DNA from: Acidicapsa ligni
Lineage (GTDB): Bacteria; Acidobacteriota; Terriglobia; Terriglobales; Acidobacteriaceae
Reading direction: 5' to 3'
Assembly (NCBI RefSeq): GCF_025685655.1
Contig: NZ_JAGSYG010000005.1
Location: forward strand, 124,001-188,000
Length of the DNA: 64,000 bases
The notes beneath the pieces were generated by a model. That model ran no database searches. It saw only the letters and a list, made by a program, of their open reading frames with translations, and had not been told where the DNA came from. Position numbers and translations under genes: made by a program. Of this stretch, positions 24,680 through 31,688 are shown piece after piece. The first letter of the stretch is position 1. Each line of letters begins with the position of its first letter.

Positions 24680-25340
24680 AACCGTCGCGTGGTACACGCC
24701 AGAGGTACCACGCGGCAATGGTTCGGTAGGGGCTCCACCGCTGTCCTTCCCTTGCGATTTCCTTCGCCGAAAGCGCCTTCGGTAGCGACGTCAAACGTCG
24801 ATGTCCCTCTCTCACTCCAAAATCATCTGCGGGTAGGACGTCCATCCGCTCCATGGTGTAAATCAGGAACATTTCAACGGTCCACCGACCAATCCCTTTG
24901 AGAGTCACCAGTCTTGAGATGAGGTCCTCGTCGGACATCTTGTCCGCGTCTTTCCGATCCGGGACCAAGCCGCTCAGGGAGCCCGACGCAATCTCGCGAA
25001 TCGTCTCGATCTTCCTCCCGGAGAATCCGCAGGCCCGAAGCGAGTCGAGATCCGCCGCCAGAATCTGGTTTGGGGATGGAAAGTTAGCTCCTCCGAACAG
25101 TGCCATGAATTTCGTGAGGATGGCATCGCCCGCCTTGGCATGCAGTTGCTGATATGCGATGGCACGTATCAAGGCTTCGTACGGCTCCCGAGCGGGCTTG
25201 GGCAGGTGCGTACACGGCCCGACCTGTTTAATGAGCTGCCTCCAGTCCGCGTCGATCGAAGCGAGATGAAGAGTCGCCGCGCGGAATGGTCGTTGTTCTG
25301 TCGATAGCTTCAATTCGTTGGGTGTAAGGGACTTGGTCAC
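24666..25340 (-). CDS. alkA: DNA-3-methyladenine glycosylase (AlkA-type, HhH-GPD)
   Basis: About 224 aa, the short AlkA form without the N-terminal domain of E. coli AlkA. The helix-hairpin-helix is LVTLKGIGRWTVEMFL and the catalytic Asp lies in MDVLPADDFGVREG. It excises 3-alkyladenine and related bases. The start is uncertain. A TTG at 25382 lies within Ada-box element c, so GTG at 25340 is used here. The gene is divergent from ada; the shared 100-bp promoter region holds element c, which may drive both. Confidence 0.9.
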   Translation of the reverse strand: MTKSLTPNELKLSTEQRPFRAATLHLASIDADWRQLIKQVGPCTHLPKPAREPYEALIRAIAYQQLHAKAGDAILTKFMALFGGANFPSPNQILAADLDSLRACGFSGRKIETIREIASGSLSGLVPDRKDADKMSDEDLISRLVTLKGIGRWTVEMFLIYTMERMDVLPADDFGVREGHRRLTSLPKALSAKEIAREGQRWSPYRTIAAWYLWRVPRDGSTKG

Positions 25341-25368
25341 GAGGTCACCAATCGTGATCCTACCCTTT

Positions 25369-25393
25369 GAATTTGAAAGCAAGATTCGGAGTG
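25369..25393 (+). promoter_or_regulatory. Ada-box-like element c (ada / alkA)
   Basis: AAT-TTGAAA-GCAA, followed by GATTCGGAGTG, ending 53 bp before the ada start. It fits AAT-N6-GCAA exactly. It lies between divergent ada and alkA and may serve both, as Ada does in E. coli. Confidence 0.8.
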
Positions 25394-25446
25394 TCGTCGC
25401 TGAGGCATCTCGCTAAGGTTGAGAAGTAAGATTTGAAGGAGTTGCA

Positions 25447-26526
25447 ATGAACAGGCAGATGGAAATCGAGAAGCTCGCGACCGAGACAACCAACGATCCC
25501 CGTTGGCTGTTGCTTGTAGCGAGGGACAAGGAATCGGATGGGAAGTTCTTCTATTCGGTGAAGACAACGGGCGTGTACTGCCGTCCGTCGTGTGCCGCTC
25601 GCCTCGCACGCCCAGAGAACGTGCGCTTCTTTAGGACAACTGCAGAGGCAGAGAAAGCAGGTTTCCGAGCCTGCAAACGATGCAAGCCGGCTGGACTCTC
25701 GCTGACCGAAGCCAACACAGCCAGGATCGAAAAAGTATGCCGACTCATCGAGCGATCCGAGGAGACTCCTTCTCTTGAAAAACTAGCCAAGTATGCAGGG
25801 ATGAGTGTCTTTCATTTACATCGCACGTTCAAGGCGATCACTGGGCTCACGCCGAGCGGCTACGGCGCTGCTCACAGAACGAAGCGTGTCCGCAAGACTC
25901 TTGGCAAGAGTCAGTCTGTAACAGACGCGATCTACGATGCTGGTTTCAACTCCAACAGTCGTTTCTACGAGAGTGCAAACGAAGTTCTCGGGATGACTCC
26001 AACCAGTTTCCGCGACGGCGGCGCAAATACCGTGATTCACTTCGCGATCGCGGAGTGCTCCCTCGGCTCCATCCTGGTGGCCAAGAGCGAGCGCGGTGTC
26101 TGTGCTGTCCTCATGGGGGATGATCCGCTCCTGCTGGTACGCGATCTTCAGGACCAGTTTCCCAAGGCAGAGCTGGTCGGCGACGAGACCGGCTATGAGG
26201 ATCTGGTCGCCAAGGTGATTGGGCTCATTGAAAGGCCGGGCGTCGGACTTGACCTGCCCCTGGATATTCGCGGTACTGCCTTTCAGCAAAGGGTTTGGAA
26301 GGCATTGCAGCAAATCCCTGTCGGTACGACCGCAAGCTATGCGGATGTTGCGAAGGCCATCGGTATGCCAAAGGCCGTACGGGCGGTCGCGCAGGCCTGC
26401 GGAGCAAATACGCTGGCCGTCGCAATCCCGTGCCACCGCGTCGTCAGAAATGATGGAATGCTCTCCGGGTATCGCTGGGGTGTGGAGCGCAAACGAGCAC
26501 TGTTAGATCGAGAGGCACAGGCTTGA
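25447..26526 (+). CDS. ada: bifunctional Ada regulator / O6-alkylguanine methyltransferase
   Basis: 359 aa with the full E. coli Ada layout. The N-terminal zinc domain has Cys45, Cys49, Cys76 and Cys79 (TTGVYCRPSCAAR, FRACKRCKP); Cys45 is the expected methylphosphotriester acceptor that switches Ada to an activator. An AraC-type HTH follows at about 95-185 (LAKYAGMSVFHLHRTFKAITGLTP). The C-terminal transferase has Cys329 in AIPCHRVV. Start follows GGAG. It is coupled to the next gene (TTGA overlap) and preceded by its own Ada box. Confidence 0.96.
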   Translation: MNRQMEIEKLATETTNDPRWLLLVARDKESDGKFFYSVKTTGVYCRPSCAARLARPENVRFFRTTAEAEKAGFRACKRCKPAGLSLTEANTARIEKVCRLIERSEETPSLEKLAKYAGMSVFHLHRTFKAITGLTPSGYGAAHRTKRVRKTLGKSQSVTDAIYDAGFNSNSRFYESANEVLGMTPTSFRDGGANTVIHFAIAECSLGSILVAKSERGVCAVLMGDDPLLLVRDLQDQFPKAELVGDETGYEDLVAKVIGLIERPGVGLDLPLDIRGTAFQQRVWKALQQIPVGTTASYADVAKAIGMPKAVRAVAQACGANTLAVAIPCHRVVRNDGMLSGYRWGVERKRALLDREAQA

Positions 26527-27296
26527 ACACCCTATTCGCAGATGAAGTTCAAATAGCCCAGGAAACGAGCGCGGGCTCGATTCCGTTCGAAGGAGCTGTC
26601 ATAAGAGTCAACGCGCTCGATTGGAGCCAGATCAGGAAAGACCTCGATGACCAAGGAAGCGCCGTGCTGCCGAGCGTCCTCTCCGCAGACGAATGCAAGG
26701 CGATCGCTTCTCTCTATCCGGAGGAGTCTTCCTTTCGCAGTCGCGTCGTCATGGGAAGGCACGGGTTCGGACGGGGCGAATATAAATACTTCAGCTACCC
26801 GCTCCCGCCTATCATTCATGGTCTCCGCACGGCGCTCTATCCTCAACTCGCTCCCGTCGCGAATCGCTGGAACGAAGCAATGGGAATCGAGGTGCGCTAT
26901 CCAGAGAGCCACGCCGATTTCATCCAGCGATGCCACGATGCAGGACAACTGCGACCCACTCCGTTGCTCTTGCAGTATGGTCCAGGCGATTACAACTGCC
27001 TGCATCAGGATCTCTACGGAGAGCACGTCTTTCCGATTCAGGTCGCCATCCTGCTTTCCGATCCGCAGCGCGATTTCACCGGAGGTGAATTCGTGCTCAC
27101 GGAACAACGTCCCCGTATGCAATCGCGACCCGAGGTCGTTCCGCTTCACCAGGGAGACGCCGTGGCTTTCGCGGTTCACCACCGGCCCGTGCAGGGCACG
27201 CGAGGCACCTATCGCGTCAACCTCCGGCACGGCGTCAGCCGCTTGCGTTCAGGGAAGCGTCATACCGTGGGCATCATCTTTCACGATGCCAACTAG
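26523..27296 (+). CDS. 2OG-Fe(II) oxygenase in the ada operon
   Basis: 257 aa. The iron-binding H-x-D is His161/Asp163 in YNCLHQDLYGEHVFP, with a distal His in the NLRHGVSRL region or KRHTVGII. GGEFVLTEQRPR and the DAVAF stretch are typical of prolyl-hydroxylase-like oxygenases. It is not canonical AlkB. It starts at a TTG overlapping the ada stop by 4 bp and is 7 bp upstream of alkB, so the three form one operon. Relatives linked to ada are known in many soil bacteria; a role in DNA or protein dealkylation is an inference. Confidence 0.88.
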   Translation: MNTLFADEVQIAQETSAGSIPFEGAVIRVNALDWSQIRKDLDDQGSAVLPSVLSADECKAIASLYPEESSFRSRVVMGRHGFGRGEYKYFSYPLPPIIHGLRTALYPQLAPVANRWNEAMGIEVRYPESHADFIQRCHDAGQLRPTPLLLQYGPGDYNCLHQDLYGEHVFPIQVAILLSDPQRDFTGGEFVLTEQRPRMQSRPEVVPLHQGDAVAFAVHHRPVQGTRGTYRVNLRHGVSRLRSGKRHTVGIIFHDAN

Positions 27297-27303
27297 GGGA
27301 GCC

Positions 27304-27957
27304 ATGAGCACATCGCTTTTTGAAATGGAGCCAACGGCACCGCCATCGAAAGATATTCTCGGTGCTGGCACGGCTGTCCTTGCTGGCTTTGCGCTTGATG
27401 CTGAGGAGGAGTTGCTTTCTTCACTCAAGGACGTCGTCGAACGGTCGCCGTTTCGCAATATGGTGACACCGGGTGGATTCCGCATGTCAGTTGCCATGTC
27501 GAACTGTGGCTCGCTCGGGTGGGTAACGGACCGGACCGGCTATCGATATGACGGGATCGACCCTGAAGCGAATCGGCCCTGGCCCGCTATGCCCACGGCA
27601 TTTCGGCAGCTTGCGGTAAGTGCCGCAGAAGAAGCAGGCTTCTCGAATTTCATCCCGGATGCCTGCCTGATAAATCGATATGAACCCGGTGCAAGATTGT
27701 CGTTGCACCAGGACAAGAATGAGCGTGATTTTACGCAGCCCATCGTCTCTGTCTCGCTGGGACTGTCCGCAACCTTCCTCTTCGGTGGTTTGGAGCGCGG
27801 GGACAAGACACAACGCATCCATGTCATACATGGCGATGTACTTGTTTGGGGAGGTTCCGCCAGATTGCGCTATCACGGTATTGCGCCGTTGAAGGACGGC
27901 GAACATCCGCGACTCGGCCGAGTTCGCTACAATCTCACCTTTCGGCATGCCGGCTGA
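27304..27957 (+). CDS. alkB: AlkB-type alkylated-DNA dioxygenase
   Basis: About 217 aa, as in E. coli AlkB. The iron ligands are His135 and Asp137 in RLSLHQDKNERDF and His191 in RLRYHGI. The 2OG-binding Arg pair is in RLGRVRYNLTFR. CGSLGWVTDRTGYRY is the nucleotide-recognition lid, and NRYEPGARLSLHQD is the family hallmark. It oxidatively removes methyl groups from 1-methyladenine and 3-methylcytosine. ATG at 27304 follows AGGGGA; the longer frame from 26647 is a shadow in the preceding gene. Confidence 0.95.
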   Translation: MSTSLFEMEPTAPPSKDILGAGTAVLAGFALDAEEELLSSLKDVVERSPFRNMVTPGGFRMSVAMSNCGSLGWVTDRTGYRYDGIDPEANRPWPAMPTAFRQLAVSAAEEAGFSNFIPDACLINRYEPGARLSLHQDKNERDFTQPIVSVSLGLSATFLFGGLERGDKTQRIHVIHGDVLVWGGSARLRYHGIAPLKDGEHPRLGRVRYNLTFRHAG

Positions 27958-28054
27958 GCCCCGTGATCTTCAACTCGATCTTGTCTATCGAAACCCTGGA
28001 CGAGACCTACGCACGCCCTGTCGTATCAACAAGCACAATGCAGTGACGTCTTCG

Positions 28055-28264
28055 ATGAAAACTATGAACACTCCCAGCAGGCATGAGCAAGCTATCTCGC
28101 CTATTCCATCGGATCGAGCCGTCGTCCTCGGCATGTGTGCCGAACTTGTGCGGGTTGGGTACGGAATCCTTGAAGACCTCCCCGTCGTGAACTCGCAGAT
28201 TCCCTATCTGAAGTCTGGTGAGATTTATTGGCTTGGCCCGCACCAGGTCACGAGACTCCAATAG
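28055..28264 (+). CDS. small hypothetical protein after alkB
   Basis: About 69 aa, containing AVVLGMCAELVRVGYGILEDLP and SGEIYWLGPHQVTRL. The composition looks protein-like, but I do not recognise a family. It lies 97 bp after alkB on the same strand and could be the last gene of the ada operon. The frame extends upstream to 27947, overlapping alkB, where it looks non-coding. No good ribosome-binding site is seen at 28055, so this is tentative. Confidence 0.4.
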   Translation: MKTMNTPSRHEQAISPIPSDRAVVLGMCAELVRVGYGILEDLPVVNSQIPYLKSGEIYWLGPHQVTRLQ

Positions 28265-28347
28265 CCGGAGCGGAATCTGGCGGCTGCGTGATCTCCGTTA
28301 CGAGATCCCTCGCAACCGCTGGATCGTCGACTAGGCTCGAATCTCTC

Positions 28348-28934
28348 TTAGCAATATTTGGCACAAATAGATTCCGCGGTTTCGTCTTCTACTTGGGCGT
28401 TGGATAGGAGACCGAGTTGCCGGAGTGCGGTTACCCCATCATCGAGTCCGACCTCTTCGACGATCTTGCCGCTATCAAGCCGCAGTATGGTGATACCTGT
28501 GAAATGTATCTTCTTCCCGGACGCTGCCGGCAGGGAGCCCGCCAGGAAATCACTAAAGGCAGGTCCTGTATACGTGCCGCCGCCCTCTCACTGTCCAATC
28601 ACATAGTCTCGGTCGGCCAGCAAGGGTGCTGTTCCCCAAAAGTACAGATCAGGAAATGCATCGCGAAAACTGCGCATGAACATCTTGATATCCTCTCGAC
28701 CACGGCGAGGTCTATGCAACGAATACCGCAAGAACATTTCTGGAGAAGCAGCTCATCGACGGCGGCCGGGTCAAAGATCCTGCCCCAAAAGTCCGTGAAC
28801 CACCGTCCCACCACGATCTTGTTTTTCGATTGTAGATCTTTGCTTGCCTCAGCGTATCGAGAGAGAGCCGCTAGCCCCATAGTGGTCAGCAATCCCATCT
28901 TTATAGCGTTTCCGCGGTCCATTATTCGTGTCAT
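28348..28934 (-). pseudogene. broken SnoaL-like ester cyclase gene
   Basis: This is a paralogue of the gene at 22987-23436, recognisable throughout: NKIVVGRWFTDFWG, MFLRYSLHRPRRGREDIKM, DAFPDLYFWG, AFSDFLAGSLPAASG, IHFTGITILRLDSGKIVEE. Two lesions are seen. A one-base loss after VDELL (about 28741-28745) shifts the frame, and a Trp codon in the GQWEGG-like position is TGA (about 28590). The N-terminus carries an extra hydrophobic/Tat-like leader (MGLLTTMGLAALSRYA). It still has an Ada-box-like element 49 bp upstream. Confidence 0.85.
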
Positions 28935-28983
28935 CCGTGCATCCTTTCGCAGTTCAAAAGCTAGCTGGAGGGCATGGACTCGG

Positions 28984-29008
28984 CACTCCGAATCTAGCTT
29001 TCAAATTT
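28984..29008 (-). promoter_or_regulatory. Ada-box-like element d (broken SnoaL gene)
   Basis: Minus strand: AAT-TTGAAA-GCTA, followed by GATTCGGAGTG. One mismatch from AAT-N6-GCAA (GCTA), though otherwise nearly identical to element c. It ends 49 bp before the start of the SnoaL pseudogene. Confidence 0.65.
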
Positions 29009-29082
29009 CGCGTTCTCTGAGAGCGTATGACGGGACGTAGAAATGCTGCCCTACAAGCCGATCTACGGATGGATGTAGGACG

Positions 29083-29107
29083 GAATTCAAGAGCAAGAAT
29101 CGGAGTT
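29083..29107 (+). promoter_or_regulatory. Ada-box-like element e (TMEM175-like gene)
   Basis: AAT-TCAAGA-GCAA, followed by GAATCGGAGTT. It fits AAT-N6-GCAA exactly. The distance of 64 bp to the ATG at 29172 matches the other four elements (49-89 bp), which favours that start over 29124. Confidence 0.65.
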
Positions 29108-29171
29108 TTTATCTGAAAGAGCGTTGATACGGTCTCTTATAGAAACGATTCTTTCGTGCAATGAGGACCGA

Positions 29172-29990
29172 ATGACTACGACAACTAGACTCGCTGCCGC
29201 ATGTTCCCTTGATCCCAATCACAAGAGCCTAAACGTGACGAGCGCTCAACCCGTGCAACCAGAGCTTCGGGCGTTTCTCTGGAGGAAGGTCGCTTTCCCT
29301 CCTTCAGGTCCTCAAGCCTCGGATACTGCAACCGCCGAAAATGAGGCCGAGGTGCTCAAAGACGAAGAGCCGAATCTTTCCGCTCGTACTCGCTTGGAAG
29401 CACTCAGCGACGGTGCTTTTTCCATCATCATTACCCTGCTCGTCATTGAGATTCACCGTCCGAGCGCCACGCCGGGAAGATTGGCAGGGGAACTGCTAAA
29501 GGAATGGCCTTCTTATCTCGCTTATGCAGTGGCTTTTCTCAATGTAGGAGTTATTTGGTGCAATCATCACTATCTCTTTGAACACCTTCGCAAGGTAGAT
29601 CTGGCTATGAATTGGATCAATCTCGGTATTCTCGGTACGGCAGCGCTAATCCCATTTCCGACGGGCGTGGTGGCGAGCGCCTTCGTAGATGGCAATCTTG
29701 TAGATCAAAAGGCTGGCGTAGTTTTTTACGCGCTCATCGCTGGGCTCATGTCGGCGGCGTGGTTGCCGGCATTTTCGTACTTGCATTGTCACTCCGAGCT
29801 CGTAGAACCTAGCGTGCCGCCAAGCATGTTCGCAACCCAGCTGATACGTCCAGCCATAGGTGTCCTACTCTATATCGTGGCTGGTGTGCTTGGCTGGTTC
29901 GTGCATCCGGTCGCAGCAGTCGTGATTTTCTTTGGTGTCGTGGCGTACTATGCCTGCACGAGCCAGGGTGTGCGACGCACAATCAGATAA
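29172..29990 (+). CDS. TMEM175/DUF1211-family membrane protein
   Basis: About 272 aa. A soluble N-terminal stretch of about 70 residues is followed by [21 protein letters not shown], the first helix with the F/S-S-D-G signature of TMEM175-type potassium channels. Five further hydrophobic helices follow ([38 protein letters not shown] and others), giving the six-helix fold. Bacterial members are proposed potassium channels. It is the rightmost gene with an Ada-box-like promoter, an unexpected link to alkylation stress. Confidence 0.85.
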   Translation: MTTTTRLAAACSLDPNHKSLNVTSAQPVQPELRAFLWRKVAFPPSGPQASDTATAENEAEVLKDEEPNLSARTRLEALSDGAFSIIITLLVIEIHRPSATPGRLAGELLKEWPSYLAYAVAFLNVGVIWCNHHYLFEHLRKVDLAMNWINLGILGTAALIPFPTGVVASAFVDGNLVDQKAGVVFYALIAGLMSAAWLPAFSYLHCHSELVEPSVPPSMFATQLIRPAIGVLLYIVAGVLGWFVHPVAAVVIFFGVVAYYACTSQGVRRTIR

Positions 29991-30059
29991 TCAAAATGGG
30001 GCGGACCTAAGTTCAATGCGCCTCGTTCATGCCATTCGGCACACCAAAGACCGTGTGGC

Positions 30060-30452
30060 CTTTCGTCGTCAATTGGTGATTACAGGCCGACGCACTCATC
30101 GAGAATTGTTCCCTGATACCAAGTCGGACTGCCGCATGACGCACCTGGAAGCATTCTGAGAATTTCTTATTGGACCTCTCCAGGACTCCTGAGAAACAGC
30201 ACCGGTTTTCCAATTCGCAGAATCTAAAGAAGAAGCGCCCGATTAGGCAACCTTGGCAACTTCCTGTTTATTACGGCAACGGTAGGCAACTTATTGAAAC
30301 TACGTGGTACGGACCGCACCCTACACGACGTTTCACACGCATTTTTTCCTTTATTGGACCTTTACAGGACCTCTGGCAGAACGAAAAGCTTCGGGAAGCA
30401 ACTGACACGCGGGTTGGGGGCTGGGTCTGAGTCGATGAATGCATCGGCGATA
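30060..30452. repeat. dispersed repeat, copy B (longest copy)
   Basis: The right half (30269-30443) matches copy A; the left half (from about GACGCACTCATCGAG) matches copy C at 43110-43310, for example ATCTAAAGAAGAA and CGATTAG. Within it the motif TTATTGGACCT-N5-AGGAC occurs twice, near 30168 and 30352. Where copy A joins the tRNA fragment, copy B has CTTCCTGTTTATTACGGC, a faint resemblance to the tRNA/element junction. No gene is evident in 29991-30564. Confidence 0.7.
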
Positions 30453-30505
30453 ATGCATTCAGTGACACTCTGTTATCAGTCGAAGCGTATGCATAGTTGT
30501 GTTCC

Positions 30506-30546
30506 GTGGGAGTTGGGAGGCATGTGCATCGCCCTCCAACTCCCAC
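30506..30546 (-). terminator. hairpin terminator of the hydrolase gene
   Basis: Perfect 11-bp arms (GTGGGAGTTGG and complement) with an imperfect inner stem, 18 bp beyond the hydrolase stop on its coding strand. Confidence 0.7.
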
Positions 30547-30564
30547 TCCATTGAATGAATGGAT

Positions 30565-31347
30565 TCACTGACCGCTAGCAGCGTCCGCGATAAAGGCGGC
30601 GACCTGCGTTGGGTGTGACAGCATCGGGACGTGGCTCGATGGAATATGAATCGTCTTTGCGTGCATCTGTTGCGCCAGCTTCTTCTCGAGCTCCGGAGCA
30701 ATCATGCGGTCGTGATCCGCGACGATGTAGGAGCTCGGCTTATCTCGCCATGCGGCTTGTGTCACTTTCGCTCCTAGTTCGTTCGGTCCACTGGTCTGGC
30801 CCTGCGTTGCGGCCAGAATCTTGATCTCAGCGGCCGAAAGGTCCGGAGCAAAGTCTTCAGCAATGCCTTTGTCCGTCAGACTTAGAAAGCCCTGGGCATC
30901 AGGCCGGAATTCTTTATCGCCGGGAGGTGCCGGGAACTCATTGTTCAGATCGCCGGCAGACTGTCCGCTGTCAGGAGCAAACGCCGCGACGTAGACCAGT
31001 CTCGTGACCTTAGGATCATTGCCAGCCTCTGTGATCACGGCACCCCCATAGGAGTGTCCAACCAACAGGACCGGACCGTCCTGAAGTGCCAACGTCCGCT
31101 TCACGGTAGCTACATCTTCGGCTAACGTCGTGAACGGAAGGTGGACTGCTGTGACGTGAAAGCCCTTCGACTCAAGAATTGGGATAACCTTGCTCCAACT
31201 CGAACCGTCCGCCCATGCTCCATGGACCAAGACAATGTTGTGTATGTGCATATCCTGTACCGCCTTGCCCTGCGCTTTTGCTGAAAACGGCATTGATGAG
31301 AGGAAGCCGGCAAATGCTACCTTGCCTGCCAGTTTTAGGAGCCGCAT
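30565..31347 (-). CDS. secreted alpha/beta hydrolase
   Basis: About 260 aa. The signal peptide is MRLLKLAGKVAFAGFLSSM, cleaved near AKAQ. The hydrolase core has VLVHGAWADGSSW, nucleophile Ser in VGHSYGGAV, an acidic residue in ADHDRMI and His in SSHVPMLSHP. This is the short EstC/salicylate-esterase-like group. ATG at 31347 follows AAGGAAG; the longer frame from 31413 lacks the signal layout. A paralogue without signal peptide, frameshifted, is at 52759-53455. Confidence 0.85.
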   Translation of the reverse strand: MRLLKLAGKVAFAGFLSSMPFSAKAQGKAVQDMHIHNIVLVHGAWADGSSWSKVIPILESKGFHVTAVHLPFTTLAEDVATVKRTLALQDGPVLLVGHSYGGAVITEAGNDPKVTRLVYVAAFAPDSGQSAGDLNNEFPAPPGDKEFRPDAQGFLSLTDKGIAEDFAPDLSAAEIKILAATQGQTSGPNELGAKVTQAAWRDKPSSYIVADHDRMIAPELEKKLAQQMHAKTIHIPSSHVPMLSHPTQVAAFIADAASGQ

Positions 31348-31378
31348 TGGCTTCCTTTTGGAACAACGAGGATTCATA

Positions 31379-31493
31379 AGATACCTTTCCATGATGATCT
31401 GTCGTGTAGCCACGCGTTGATAGGCAGATCGCTAACAGATGCGGTGAAGCGCCGAGAGAAAGCATGTCTGCTTTTCCCATACAAAAGGTATCT
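31379..31493. other. spaced inverted repeat upstream of the hydrolase
   Basis: AGATACCTTT at 31379 and its complement AAAGGTATCT at 31484 lie about 95 bp apart in the divergent region between the hydrolase and the propeller kinase. Role unknown; chance is possible. Confidence 0.25.
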
Positions 31494-31688
31494 TGAGCGC
31501 TGGCGCATACAGCCCTGCTGCCTATCAGAAGCGTGGGAAGGCTCTACGTACAAAAACCTTATTGCCCCACAAGTCTTGGCACAACGACGATAGTCCAGAT
31601 GAAGAACCGTACTTTCGTCCGGTCAAGCCATTGAAGATTGGGGATATATTCTGAAATGAGTCCCAGAGCATTGGAACAGGAACCGCGC

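Noticed and set aside
25816-27230. Two minus-strand frames (206 and 232 codons) opposite ada and the oxygenase
   Set aside because: Both are antisense to genes with intact catalytic motifs; no family signature.
26647-27303. N-terminal extension of the alkB frame
   Set aside because: It overlaps the 2OG oxygenase in another frame and is unlike any AlkB; ATG at 27304 with AGGGGA gives the normal AlkB length.
23526-29107. The five shared promoter elements considered as extracytoplasmic sigma-factor promoters
   Set aside because: The conserved blocks are about 9 bp apart, not the 16-17 bp expected between -35 and -10, and the AAT-N6-GCAA layout with ada itself among the targets fits an Ada box better.
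30565-31347. Hydrolase considered as part of the Ada regulon
   Set aside because: No AAT-N6-GCAA element was found upstream and it lies beyond repeat B.
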